A DNA stretch of 64,000 nt from Pseudomonas peli (GTDB lineage: Bacteria > Pseudomonadota > Gammaproteobacteria > Pseudomonadales > Pseudomonadaceae): NCBI RefSeq assembly GCF_900099645.1, contig NZ_FMTL01000001.1, forward strand, positions 744,001 through 808,000. Direction: 5' to 3'. A program made the translations under genes and the position numbers. Each line of letters opens with the position of its first letter. Within the stretch, counting starts at the first letter, position 1. Positions 8,955-19,461 of this stretch are shown in pieces. The notes under the pieces are model-generated. The model had not been told where the DNA came from, did no database searches, and saw only the letters and a list, made by a program, of their open reading frames with translations.

Positions 8955-9902
8955 ATGCTGAAGATCGCCCTGTACGTCTGCCCGCAAACCGTGTGCTCCA
9001 GCCTGAGCATGGCCATGGATGCTTTTGTGCTGGCCAACCGCCTGGCCGAGCAACGGTTGTTCGAGTTGCAGCGCGTCAGTCTGGATGGGAAGGCGGTTGA
9101 TCTGGGCTTTGCGCAGATCCAGGTCGATGGCGACCTGAGCCTGGCCGAGGATGCCGAGCTGATTCTGCTCGCCGCCAGCGGCAGCGCCATCGATACCACC
9201 CTGAGCGATAACGCCGCCCTGCTGCCCTGGCTGGCGCAACGCGCACCCACCCAACACCTGGCCAGTCTGTGCAGCAGCGCCTTTCTGCTGGGCGCCGCCG
9301 GCGTGCTCGACGGGCGCCGCGCCACCACCCACTGGGCGCTGGCCAGCCAGTTCCGCCAGCGTTTTCCGCTGGTCAATTTGCAGATCGAGCAACTGATCTG
9401 CGAGGACGGCCATCTGCTCAGCTCCGGCGGTGCGCATGCCGGGCTCGACCTGTGCCTGCATCTGATCGCCCAGCATGGCGGCGACGGCCTAGCGCAACAG
9501 GTGGCCAATGCCCTGGTCTTCGACAGCCAGCGCGGCCAGCAATCACGCTTTGCCCCGCTACTGCCGCCGCCCAGCACGGATTGCCAACTCACGCCCGTGC
9601 TGCAGTGGCTGCAGCGTCATCATGGCGAAAATATCGACCTCAATCGCCTGGCCGCCCAAGCCAACTGCTCATCGCGCACTCTGCTGCGGCGATTCAAGGC
9701 CAGCACCGGGCTAACGCCCAACGACTACCTGCAGCGGGTACGCATCAGCGCCGCGCAGCGCGCCCTGCGCAGCCCGGCGTCATTGGAGCAGATCGCCGAA
9801 CAGGTCGGTTACGCCGACCGCGCCACCTTCGCCAAGCTGTTCAAGCAGCTCTGCGGGGAAAGCCCAGGGGCGTTTCGCAAGCGCCTGCGTCAGCCAGGCT
9901 AA
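8955..9902 (+). CDS. GlxA-type AraC-family regulator with DJ-1/PfpI-like sensor domain
   Basis: 315 residues. Residues 1 to about 190 form a class I amidotransferase/DJ-1-like domain, with Cys106 in the nucleophile-elbow position (SLCSSAFLL). The C-terminal 100 residues hold two AraC helix-turn-helix motifs (LNRLAAQANCSSRTLLRRFKAS and IAEQVGYADRATFAKLFKQ). This architecture is shared by Pseudomonas ArgR, GbdR and CdhR, which sense arginine or betaine derivatives. It lies directly upstream of dauBAR in the same direction, so a role in basic amino-acid metabolism is plausible but not shown. Confidence 0.88.
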   Translation: MLKIALYVCPQTVCSSLSMAMDAFVLANRLAEQRLFELQRVSLDGKAVDLGFAQIQVDGDLSLAEDAELILLAASGSAIDTTLSDNAALLPWLAQRAPTQHLASLCSSAFLLGAAGVLDGRRATTHWALASQFRQRFPLVNLQIEQLICEDGHLLSSGGAHAGLDLCLHLIAQHGGDGLAQQVANALVFDSQRGQQSRFAPLLPPPSTDCQLTPVLQWLQRHHGENIDLNRLAAQANCSSRTLLRRFKASTGLTPNDYLQRVRISAAQRALRSPASLEQIAEQVGYADRATFAKLFKQLCGESPGAFRKRLRQPG

Positions 9903-9956
9903 ACGTCGCAGCAACGTATCAAGATGCCGCGTCGGCGCTTGTCGAAAAAGACCATA

Positions 9957-9973
9957 AAGTCCAGAATGGATTT
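9957..9973. promoter_or_regulatory. Putative dau operator in the dauB promoter
   Basis: The sequence AAGTCCAGAATGGATTT forms the dyad AAnTCCA-N3-TGGAnTT and sits 28 bp before the dauB ATG. A matching site (AAGTCCAGTATGGAATT in the gene's sense) occurs at 16352-16368 upstream of the amino-acid-binding protein gene, in the same orientation relative to that gene. Two copies at two basic-amino-acid genes suggest one regulator, with DauR or the adjacent GlxA-type protein the first candidates. Binding is inference. Confidence 0.6.
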
Positions 9974-10001
9974 AATTGTTTAATTCGTTACGGAGCCGCC
10001 C

Positions 10002-12082
<2,081 letters not shown>

Positions 12083-12090
12083 TCAGTCGC

Positions 12091-12121
12091 AGCGCCCGAG
12101 GATGACGCCTCGGGCGCTTTG
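12091..12121 (+). terminator. Hairpin terminator between dauA and dauR
   Basis: Perfect 11-bp arms AGCGCCCGAGG (12091-12101) and CCTCGGGCGCT (12108-12118) with a 6-nt loop, followed by only TTT before G. It should terminate or attenuate dauBA transcription and reduce read-through into dauR, which starts 43 bp later. Confidence 0.7.
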
Positions 12122-12163
12122 CGGCACACTCGCAACGCCACCTGAGCCCGAAGAGTTAGCCGC

Positions 12164-12793
12164 ATGACGCCGCCCCGCCCCGCCCCCGAGCTGGACAACT
12201 ACCGCACCATCGCCGACGCCATCGCCACGCTGTTCTTCCCCCACGCCGAAGTGGTGTTGCACGACCTGCGCACGCAAAAGGTCGACTACATCGCCAACAA
12301 CATTTCCAAACGGGTGATCGGTGATGACGCGGCGCTGGAGGACATGCTCAGCGGCGACGTCGACGAACGGACCATCGGCCCTTATGAAAAGCTCAACTGG
12401 GACGGACAGAAGATCCGCTCGGTCAGCAGCGTGCTGCGCGACGCTGCCGGCACGCCTATCGCAGTGCTGTGCATCAATCTGAATATCTCGCTATTCGAGA
12501 CCGCCAAGCAGGCGCTGGACCTGTTTCTCTCCTCCAGCAAACTGGTGCCGCAGCCCGACGCCCTGTTCCGCGATGACTGGCAGGAGCGCATCAACACCTT
12601 TCTGCACAGCTGGCTACGCCAGCGCCAGCTCGGCCTCAACCTGCTGACCCGCGATCACAAGCGCGAACTGGTCGAAGCCCTGCACGCCGAAGGCGCCTTC
12701 AAAGGCAAAAGCGCCGCCAACTACGTGGCCAACGTGCTGAACATGGGCCGCGCGACGGTGTACAAGCATTTGAAAGAGATCAAGGGCGAGTGA
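12164..12793 (+). CDS. dauR: YheO/DauR-family transcriptional regulator DauR
   Basis: 209 residues. The N-terminal YheO-type PAS-like domain (DAIATLFFPHAEVVLHDLRTQKVDYIANN, about residues 17-125) is followed by a C-terminal DauR helix-turn-helix (GKSAANYVANVLNMGRATVYKHLKEIK, about 180-207). In P. aeruginosa DauR (PA3864) represses dauBAR and is relieved by 2-ketoarginine. Its position after dauBA matches that operon. A hairpin separates it from dauA, so its level may depend on read-through or on a promoter in the 81-bp gap. Confidence 0.9.
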   Translation: MTPPRPAPELDNYRTIADAIATLFFPHAEVVLHDLRTQKVDYIANNISKRVIGDDAALEDMLSGDVDERTIGPYEKLNWDGQKIRSVSSVLRDAAGTPIAVLCINLNISLFETAKQALDLFLSSSKLVPQPDALFRDDWQERINTFLHSWLRQRQLGLNLLTRDHKRELVEALHAEGAFKGKSAANYVANVLNMGRATVYKHLKEIKGE

Positions 12794-12997
12794 CCGCTAC
12801 CGCGTGGTGACACACCTGTTAACGCATTAATGCTTTCGATCCGCCATCACCCAGTGGGAAACCCCAGCCACTTGTAGAGGTCTGAGTCGCGTTCGCACAT
12901 CGCTTAAGCCGCAGTTAAGCCAGGGATGTTTTCCTGAGCAGAGAGACTGCCGGCACCATCGCCTTATTACGTCCCAAATCTATAAGAAGGACTGCCC

Positions 12998-14836
12998 ATG
13001 CCTTTCGTTGCATCGCGTCACCCCTATTCCTTTTATTGGCTGCTGACCTGGCTGGCCGTGGCCCTGAATCTGGGCCGTTTCTTTGATCTGGCCGCACCGT
13101 CCTGGCTGCTGCTCTACCAACTGGTGCTGATTGGCAGTTATGCGCTGCTGTTTATAGCGCCGGTTTGGGCTATTACTCGCCTGATTCTGAAGTTCTCGCC
13201 GAGAGCCGCTGCGGTGCTGGCGGTGCTACTCGCCGCCGTGGTGCAGCTGGCGCTGTATGGCGACCATATGCTGTGGCAGCTCTACGGTTTTCACCTCAAC
13301 GGGTTTGTCTGGAACATTATCAGCACCCCGGGCGGTATCGCGGCGCTAGGCTCGTCGGCCTCCACCGAACGCGAAGTGGCGCTGCTCGCAGTGGGTATCT
13401 TCGCCCTGCAGGCTGGCCTGCTTGCATTGGCCCATGGTCTGGCGCGTATGCGCGGCCTGCCCGTTGCGCGCCTGGCCTGGGTGCTGCCGCTGTTTATCGT
13501 GGTCACCCTAGGCGAACGCATCAGCTATGGCGTCAGCCACTTCTACGGCTACAGCCCGCTGTTGGAAAACGCCCAGCGCATGCCTTTCTACCAGCCGCTG
13601 ACCATGCGTCGCGTGCTGGAAAGACAATTCGGCCTGGAACGTCCGCAACGCCTGGAAGTCGCCAGCGTCGAGTTGAAAGGCCAGTTGCGCTACCCGCAAG
13701 CCCCGCTGCGTATCGAGCCGCCAGCCAAGCCGCTGAATATCGTCTGGCTGGTCGCCGAATCCTGGCGCGCCGACAGCCTCAACCCGCGCGTGATGCCGCA
13801 GACCCATGCCTTCGCCCAGCGCGCCCAGCATTTCGTCAGCCATTACTCCGGTGGTAACGGCACGCGCATTGGCATGTTTAGCCAGTTCTACAGCCTGCCG
13901 GCGAACCTCTGGTTCCCGGTGCTCGATGCCCGCGTTGGCAGCCCGCTGATCGATGTCCTGCAACAGCAGAACTACCAGATCAAGCTGCTCACCAGCGCCC
14001 GCTTCAGCTACCCGGAGTTCGACAAGACCCTCTTCGTCAACGTACCGCGTGAGCAGATGGTCGAGGATGACCAGGGCCACACCTGGGAGCGTGATCGGCG
14101 CAATGTGGATCGGCTGCTGAAATTCGTCGATCAGCGCGACCCGACCAAGCCGTTTATGACCTTCCTGTTCTTCGAGTCACCGCATGCCAATTACAGCTTT
14201 CCGCCGGAGTCGGTGATCGAACCGGATTACCTGCCTGACTTCAGCTACGCCAGCATGGATTTGCAGCGCGATATCGGCGGCATCTACAAACGCTACCTGA
14301 ACTCGGTCAACCACCTCGACAGCCAGTTGGCGCGTGTCACTCAGCACCTGGAGAAGAACGGCCTGCTGGACAACACCCTGGTGGTGATCACCGGCGACCA
14401 TGGCGAAGAGTTTATGGAGCAAGGCCGCTGGGGCCACAACTCCACCTTTGTTGACGAACAGGTGCGGGTGCCGCTGGTGCTGTGGATTCCAGGCAAGGCT
14501 GCGCAGCAGGAAAAACTGCGCACCAGCCACACCGACCTGCTGCCCACTCTGATGCCCCTGCTCGGCGTGCAGAACCCGCAGCAGGATTACGCCGTTGGCC
14601 GTAGCCTGTTCGATGCTCAACCTGGACGCGTACTATTGGCCGGTGACTGGGATCGCCTGGCGTTCCTCAGTGAGCAGTACAAGGTGGTGCTGCCGTTTAC
14701 CAGCGGCAGCTTTACCGCGCTGCAGGCCAGCCATGCCGATGACCGGCCGCTGCAAGACAGTAGCCGGGTATTGCAGAGCCAGTTACCGCAGATCCAGATA
14801 GAAATGCGTGACCTGCGCCGCTTCCTCGCCCACTGA
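12998..14836 (+). CDS. Inner-membrane sulfatase-fold protein (DUF3413, YejM/PbgA-like)
   Basis: 612 residues. About five membrane helices fill residues 15-180 (the DUF3413 region). A periplasmic alkaline-phosphatase-fold domain follows from about 245 (LNIVWLVAESWRADSL), with a candidate nucleophile Thr289 in GGNGTRIGMFS and the metal-site motif VVITGDHGEEFMEQGRWGH near residue 466. E. coli YejM/PbgA regulates LpxC and envelope lipid balance and has lost most metal ligands; this protein retains a GDHGEE motif, so enzymatic activity is possible. AAGAAGGA lies close upstream of the ATG. Confidence 0.85.
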   Translation: MPFVASRHPYSFYWLLTWLAVALNLGRFFDLAAPSWLLLYQLVLIGSYALLFIAPVWAITRLILKFSPRAAAVLAVLLAAVVQLALYGDHMLWQLYGFHLNGFVWNIISTPGGIAALGSSASTEREVALLAVGIFALQAGLLALAHGLARMRGLPVARLAWVLPLFIVVTLGERISYGVSHFYGYSPLLENAQRMPFYQPLTMRRVLERQFGLERPQRLEVASVELKGQLRYPQAPLRIEPPAKPLNIVWLVAESWRADSLNPRVMPQTHAFAQRAQHFVSHYSGGNGTRIGMFSQFYSLPANLWFPVLDARVGSPLIDVLQQQNYQIKLLTSARFSYPEFDKTLFVNVPREQMVEDDQGHTWERDRRNVDRLLKFVDQRDPTKPFMTFLFFESPHANYSFPPESVIEPDYLPDFSYASMDLQRDIGGIYKRYLNSVNHLDSQLARVTQHLEKNGLLDNTLVVITGDHGEEFMEQGRWGHNSTFVDEQVRVPLVLWIPGKAAQQEKLRTSHTDLLPTLMPLLGVQNPQQDYAVGRSLFDAQPGRVLLAGDWDRLAFLSEQYKVVLPFTSGSFTALQASHADDRPLQDSSRVLQSQLPQIQIEMRDLRRFLAH

Positions 14837-14902
14837 TCACCCTGGCCGAAGCGACCCTGACCGCGCGCCGTATACTGCGCGCTTTGCTCAGAGGCGCAGA
14901 CG

Positions 14903-15334
14903 ATGCAACAAACAGCGGTGTACGGTGTGGACGATGTGTCCTATCAGTCAGCGGGCGGTATCGAAGGCTTACGGCGCCTTGTGGCAGACTTCTACCGTTT
15001 GATGGATGAACTGCCCGAAGCCCGTGCGCTGCGTCAGTTGCACGGCGAAAGCCTGACGCTGGCAAGCGACAAGCTGGCCTGCTTCCTCAGCGGCTGGCTC
15101 GGCGGGCCCAAGCTATTCAGCGAGCAGTATGGCGCCATTGCCATCCCCAGCTTTCACGCCCAGTGGCCAATAGACGAAGCCCTGAGCCAGAGCTGGCTGA
15201 ACTGCATGGCCCAGGCCATTACCCTGCAACCCTACGATCCGGCATTTGCCGACTACCTGTTGCGCCAACTGCGCATGCCGGCACAACGTATCGTGCAGGC
15301 CAGTCGCAACCGGCATGGCATAGCCGGCCAATAG
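14903..15334 (+). CDS. Group II truncated haemoglobin
   Basis: 143 residues with the truncated-globin pattern GGIEGLRRLVADFYRLMDELP at the B-helix region and a proximal histidine candidate His85 in FHAQWPIDEALSQSWLNCM, the TrHbO-type F-G region with the conserved G8 Trp. TrHb2 proteins bind O2, NO or peroxide at haem. The gene stands 66 bp after the sulfatase-like gene, same direction, convergent with the binding-protein gene. The physiological ligand is unknown. Confidence 0.88.
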   Translation: MQQTAVYGVDDVSYQSAGGIEGLRRLVADFYRLMDELPEARALRQLHGESLTLASDKLACFLSGWLGGPKLFSEQYGAIAIPSFHAQWPIDEALSQSWLNCMAQAITLQPYDPAFADYLLRQLRMPAQRIVQASRNRHGIAGQ

Positions 15335-15392
15335 CGCAGCGCAAAACACAAGGCCGCGCAATGTGCGACCTTGCCCTCTTCGCTGTCGCGGC

Positions 15393-16169
15393 TCAGTCGC
15401 CGTAGATATCGAAGGTGAAGTACTTGGCCTGAATCTTCTGGTATTCGCCGCTGGCGCGAATCGCCTGGATGGCCGCATTCAGCTTGCCGAGCAGTTCCGC
15501 ATCGCTCTTGCGCACGGCGATGCCGGCACCTTCACCGAAATACTTCGGGTCGGTAAACGCCGGACCAACAAAGGCGAAGCCCTTGCCGTTGGCGGTTTTC
15601 AAAAAGCCTTCATCCACCGGGATGGCGTCGGCCAAGGTGCCGTCCAGGCGCGCAGAGATCAGGTCGAGGTAGATCTCGTTCTGCGAGCTGTAGCGCACCA
15701 CTTCAACCCCTTGCGCGGCCAGCACTTCGCTGGCGAAACGGTCGGTGGTGGTCGAGCGCTGCACGCCGATGCGCTTGCCCTTGAGGTTGCTGAAGTCGGC
15801 GGCCACTTCGCTGCCAGCCTTCATCACCAGGCGCGCTGGGCTGTAGTAGTACTTGCCGGTGAAATCCACCGATTTGCGCCGGTCATCGGTGATGGTCATG
15901 GACGACAGGATGGCGTCGACCTTTTTCACCTTGAGCGAGGGGATCAGGCCATCGAACTCCTGCTCGACCCATTGGCACTCGGTCTTCATCTCAGCGCACA
16001 GGGCGTTGCCGATATCCACATCAAAGCCGGCGATCTGCCCGCTGGCTTCTTTATAGGCAAAAGGTGGATAGGCAGCCTCGATACCCAGGCGCAGGGGTTT
16101 GTCTGCGGCGAACAGGCTGGATGCAATCAGGCTCAGGGCGATACCGCCCGCCAGAACGATTTTCTTCAT
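15393..16169 (-). CDS. Periplasmic basic/polar amino-acid-binding protein of an ABC importer (ArgT/AotJ-like)
   Basis: 258 residues. Signal peptide of about 22 residues ending FAA, then LRLGIEAAYPPFAYKEASGQIAGFDVDIGNALC, the signature of the SBP-bac-3 family, and IPSLKVKKVDAILSSMTITDDRRKSVDFT. Similarity to lysine/arginine/ornithine-binding proteins and closeness to dauBAR suggest arginine as ligand (P. aeruginosa PA3865 sits next to dauR). No permease or ATPase genes adjoin, so it would use a shared transporter. AGGAA lies 8 nt before the ATG. A dau-type dyad lies about 183 bp upstream. Confidence 0.88.
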   Translation of the reverse strand: MKKIVLAGGIALSLIASSLFAADKPLRLGIEAAYPPFAYKEASGQIAGFDVDIGNALCAEMKTECQWVEQEFDGLIPSLKVKKVDAILSSMTITDDRRKSVDFTGKYYYSPARLVMKAGSEVAADFSNLKGKRIGVQRSTTTDRFASEVLAAQGVEVVRYSSQNEIYLDLISARLDGTLADAIPVDEGFLKTANGKGFAFVGPAFTDPKYFGEGAGIAVRKSDAELLGKLNAAIQAIRASGEYQKIQAKYFTFDIYGD

Positions 16170-16351
16170 TGTGCGGATTCCTGCTGAGGGAGTGACAGGC
16201 CCGTGCCACCTGGCATTGCGGCGCAGGTCGAGCGGGCAACGACGGTTGCTGCAAGACAGAAGAAAGGCGCATCAGGTGTACACCTGAGCGAAAAGCGATG
16301 GCTGATTAGCACGCGTGGACGGGTCATTTGCCAGTCTCGATTTATACTTTA

Positions 16352-16368
16352 AATTCCATACTGGACTT
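16352..16368. promoter_or_regulatory. Second copy of the putative dau operator, upstream of the binding-protein gene
   Basis: On the plus strand the site reads AATTCCATACTGGACTT; its complement, AAGTCCAGTATGGAATT, matches the dauB-promoter dyad at 9957-9973 in 15 of 17 positions, in the same orientation relative to its gene. It lies about 183 bp before the binding-protein ATG in a gene-free region (16170-16446) otherwise without recognisable signals. Confidence 0.6.
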
Positions 16369-16446
16369 ATATGTACAAACCGTCAACCGGGCAAAAACCA
16401 TCACTGCGACTGAAATATCAGCACAGGCGATGCATGCACAATGCGC

Positions 16447-16905
16447 TTAAGGTTGTTGTTTCCAGCGCTCAGCTGCAGCCTGATCGGAGCAGCGCCCTTC
16501 GACCCAGCGTGGGCCTTCGGCGGTGTCTTCCTTCTTCCAGAACGGCGCGCAGGTTTTCAGGTAATCCATGACGAAGTTGCAGGCATCGAATGCCGCCTGA
16601 CGGTGGGCGCTGCTGGTGCCGACAAAGACGATTGGCTCGCCTGGTTCCAGGCGACCGATACGGTGGATGATCTCGATACCCAACAGCGGCCAGCGCTGAG
16701 TGGCTTCCTCGGCAATCTTGCCCAGGGCCTTCTCGGTCATGCCGGGGAAGTGTTCGAGAAACATGCCGCCGACTTCGCGCCCCTCGTTGAAGTCACGCAC
16801 ATAGCCGACAAAGCTGACCACCGCGCCAATGCCCAGGTTGGCGGCATGCAGGGCGTTAAGCTCAACGCCCGGATCGAAGGGTTGCGACTGGACGCGGATG
16901 GCCAT
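16447..16905 (-). CDS. moaE: Molybdopterin synthase catalytic subunit MoaE
   Basis: 152 residues, the normal length. Family motifs GAVVSFVGYVRDFNEG, IEIIHRIGRLEPGEPIVFVGTSSAHRQAAF and the lysine-bearing active-site segment CAPFWKKED are present. With thiocarboxylated MoaD it converts precursor Z (cPMP) to molybdopterin. It follows moaD by 2 bp in the moaCDE operon. Confidence 0.96.
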   Translation of the reverse strand: MAIRVQSQPFDPGVELNALHAANLGIGAVVSFVGYVRDFNEGREVGGMFLEHFPGMTEKALGKIAEEATQRWPLLGIEIIHRIGRLEPGEPIVFVGTSSAHRQAAFDACNFVMDYLKTCAPFWKKEDTAEGPRWVEGRCSDQAAAERWKQQP

Positions 16906-16907
16906 AC

Positions 16908-17150
16908 TCAGCCTCCGGTGACCGTAGGGAAAAACGCCACTTCATCGCCGGCGGCCAATGGCTCATCCAGGCTGCAGAGTTCCTGATTGCGTGCACACAT
17001 CAGGTTCTGCTCAGCCAGTACTTCCCAGACCCCGCCACGCGCCAGCAAGTGTTGGCGCAGTTGATCAAGGCTGGTGAATTCAGCGCTCAGCTGCTCCCCA
17101 TCCAGACCCAGGGCCTCGCGGTAACGGGCGAAATACTGCACGCGGATCAT
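16908..17150 (-). CDS. moaD: Molybdopterin synthase sulfur carrier subunit MoaD
   Basis: 80-residue ubiquitin-like protein ending in the diagnostic Gly-Gly tail (FFPTVTGG) that is adenylated and thiocarboxylated. [12 protein letters not shown] at the N terminus is typical. The ATG overlaps the moaC stop (ATGA-type), so the three moa genes are translationally coupled. Confidence 0.95.
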   Translation of the reverse strand: MIRVQYFARYREALGLDGEQLSAEFTSLDQLRQHLLARGGVWEVLAEQNLMCARNQELCSLDEPLAAGDEVAFFPTVTGG

Positions 17151-17623
17151 GCTTCGTCCCCAGCTAAAAAGTGTCCACTCTTACCGCCGACCTTCTCCAG
17201 CAGGCGCACGCTTTCGATCACCATGCCGCGATCCACCGCCTTGCACATGTCATAGATAGTCAATGCGGCGACGCTGGCGGCGGTCAGGGCTTCCATTTCC
17301 ACCCCGGTCTGCCAGGTCAGCTTGCAGCGCGCAGTAATGCGTACGGCATCCGCGCCCTCAGGGGCTAGCTCGACCTTGACGCTGGTCAGCATCAACGGGT
17401 GGCACAGTGGAATCAGGTCGCTGGTTTTCTTCGCCGCCTGAATACCGGCAATACGCGCCACGGCGAACACGTCGCCCTTGGGGTGATCGCCCTGAGTAAT
17501 CATCTGCAGGGTTTGCGGGCGCATGCGCACCAGGGCTTCTGCCACGGCTTCACGGACAGTCAGGGCTTTATCGCTGACATCGACCATATTGGCGCGGCCT
17601 TGGGCATCGAGATGGGTTAACAC
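17147..17623 (-). CDS. moaC: Cyclic pyranopterin monophosphate synthase MoaC
   Basis: 158 residues beginning at a GTG codon (17623), chosen because GGAG lies 7 nt upstream and the protein then starts [15 protein letters not shown] as in the family. Conserved features include [28 protein letters not shown], with the catalytic Lys and His residues, and [25 protein letters not shown]. It completes cPMP formation with MoaA, which is not encoded in this window. Confidence 0.96.
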   Translation of the reverse strand: MLTHLDAQGRANMVDVSDKALTVREAVAEALVRMRPQTLQMITQGDHPKGDVFAVARIAGIQAAKKTSDLIPLCHPLMLTSVKVELAPEGADAVRITARCKLTWQTGVEMEALTAASVAALTIYDMCKAVDRGMVIESVRLLEKVGGKSGHFLAGDEA

Positions 17624-17725
17624 AGACAGACTCCAGGCAGGTGTCCGGCGATTGTAAACCCAGGGGTCAGGTTTCGGCACCTGTGAATGCCAGGGGATTC
17701 AGACGGGAGGTTACAGCGGCGTCCG

Positions 17726-17753
17726 GCCCAGCAGGCATAACGGCCTGCTGGGC
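17726..17753 (-). other. GC-rich hairpin between phoH and moaC
   Basis: Arms GCCCAGCAGGC (17726-17736) and GCCTGCTGGGC (17743-17753) pair perfectly around a 6-nt loop. It lies after the phoH stop and before moaC but has no T-run on either side, so it may be a weak terminator, a transcript-end stabiliser or a partial attenuator. Confidence 0.45.
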
Positions 17754-17768
17754 GAACGCGGATAAGGG

Positions 17769-19160
17769 TTACATATGGGTTTCGGCGTACTCGGCGAGGA
17801 TCGAGCGTGGCACCCCTTGCAGGGTGATATGCACGCCATGCTCGAAATCTTTGAAGCGCTCCGTCAGGTAAGTCAGGCCCGAGCTGGGCGCTGACAGGTA
17901 AGGCGTATCGATCTGCGCCAGGTTACCCAGGCACACCACTTTGGAACCGCTGCCGGCACGGGTGATAATGGTTTTCATCTGGTGCGGGGTAAGGTTCTGA
18001 CATTCGTCGATCAGGATCAGACTCTGCTGGAAGCTGCGACCACGGATGTAGTTGAGCGATTTAAACTGCAGTGGGACCTTTTGCAGGATGTAGTCGACGC
18101 TACCATGGGTGTTCTCGTCGTCCATATGCAGGGCTTCGAGGTTGTCGGTGATCGCGCCGAGCCAGGGCTCCATCTTCTCGGCTTCGGTGCCGGGGAGAAA
18201 ACCGATTTCCTGATCCAGCCCCTGCACGCTGCGGGTGGCAATAATCCTGCGATAACGCTTGCTGACCATGGTCTGTTCGATGGCCGCCGCCAGGGCCAGA
18301 ATGGTTTTACCGGAGCCGGCCGCGCCGGACAGGTTGACCAGGTGGATGTCCGGATCAAGCAGGGCAAACAGCGCCAGTGACTGGTAGATATCCCGCGGGC
18401 GCAGGCCCCAGGCTTCCTGGTGCATCAAGGGTTCCTGGTGCATATCGAGAATCAGCAGCTCACCATGCTTGATGCCCTTTATCCAACCGACAAAGCCCTG
18501 CTCGTCGATGATGAACTCGTTGACGTGCACCGCCGGCAAGTTGTCGATGAGCTGCACGCGGTGCCAGGTACGGCCGTGGTCCTGACGGGTTTCCACCTTG
18601 TTCACGCGGTCCCAGAAGGAGCCATCCATGTTGTGGTAACCCTGCGACAGCAAGGACACGTCGTCGACCAACTGGTCGGTATGGTAGTCCTCGGAATCGA
18701 TGCCACAGGCGCGCGCTTTGAGACGCATGTTGATGTCTTTGGTGACCAGCACCACGTTGAGACCGGGGCGGCGGGACTTCAGCTCGACTAGCTGGTTGAT
18801 GATCTTGTTGTCGTTGAGGTCTTCCGGCAGCCAGGTGACCGGGGTGGCGCTCTTGCTCATCAGAATCGACAAATACCCACAGGGGCCGCTCTTGTCACGC
18901 TGAATGGCAACGCCGTGTTCCACTTCCTCCGGGTTGGCGCTGCCGAGAATTTTGTCGATAAGACGGATGGCCTGGCGGCACTCGGCGGCCACGCCCTGTT
19001 TGCCGGTTTTAAGCTTGTCCAGTTCCTCCAGTACGGTCATGGGAATCGCAACGTGGTGCTCCTGAAAATTCAGCAGCGCGTTGGGGTCGTGGATCAGCAC
19101 ATTGGTGTCGAGGGCGTACAGGGTTGGGGCGGTGGGCTTGGAGCGTCCGTGGTCATCCAT
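17769..19160 (-). CDS. PIN-domain/PhoH-family ATPase (PhoH2/YlaK-like)
   Basis: 463 residues. An N-terminal PIN ribonuclease domain (LYALDTNVLIHDPNALLNF at about 15-33, VTKDINMRLKARACGI near 140) is fused to a PhoH ATPase with Walker A GAAGSGKT near residue 279-286 and Walker B LILIDECQN. This PhoH2-type architecture has been described as a sequence-targeted RNA helicase/ribonuclease, with an antitoxin partner in some bacteria; no small antitoxin gene is evident here. It lies upstream of moaCDE on the same strand, the arrangement also seen in P. aeruginosa, with a hairpin between. Confidence 0.9.
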   Translation of the reverse strand: MDDHGRSKPTAPTLYALDTNVLIHDPNALLNFQEHHVAIPMTVLEELDKLKTGKQGVAAECRQAIRLIDKILGSANPEEVEHGVAIQRDKSGPCGYLSILMSKSATPVTWLPEDLNDNKIINQLVELKSRRPGLNVVLVTKDINMRLKARACGIDSEDYHTDQLVDDVSLLSQGYHNMDGSFWDRVNKVETRQDHGRTWHRVQLIDNLPAVHVNEFIIDEQGFVGWIKGIKHGELLILDMHQEPLMHQEAWGLRPRDIYQSLALFALLDPDIHLVNLSGAAGSGKTILALAAAIEQTMVSKRYRRIIATRSVQGLDQEIGFLPGTEAEKMEPWLGAITDNLEALHMDDENTHGSVDYILQKVPLQFKSLNYIRGRSFQQSLILIDECQNLTPHQMKTIITRAGSGSKVVCLGNLAQIDTPYLSAPSSGLTYLTERFKDFEHGVHITLQGVPRSILAEYAETHM

Positions 19161-19461
19161 ACTCGGTCACCTTCTTGTAGTAGCCAGGCAACGCAGGGGC
19201 GAGTCTGCGCCGCGGAGGGGCCGTCGACTTCTCAGTGCCGGGGCTGAGAAGGCTGCAAAAAGGTGAGGGCCAATGGCCGCCACCTGTCTGCAGGGTTCGG
19301 CGGTCTTGCCTTTTAGATACTCCAAAAAAGATGACAGAAAAACGTTTTTTTCGGCATTTACCGGTTTATTTATCGGAGCGACAAATAGCGCTTGGCGACC
19401 TGTGCGGTCGCCGTTAAAGTCGGAAGTCCCACCGGCTTTCGGGCCGTCATATTTTTACCTG
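19161..19461. other. Intergenic region between phoH and the CDF transporter, no gene seen
   Basis: 301 bases between two leftward genes. It must hold the phoH promoter and possibly the end of the dmeF-like transcript. An inverted repeat GGCGACC (19394-19400) / GGTCGCC (19406-19412) has a 5-nt loop and no T-run. An AT-rich stretch with A- and T-runs lies at about 19318-19380. Short open frames here do not look coding. A small RNA cannot be excluded. Confidence 0.4.

Noticed and set aside
15350..15374. Hairpin after the truncated haemoglobin gene as terminator
   Set aside because: The stem needs G-U pairs and has no T-run; kept out of the feature list as too weak.
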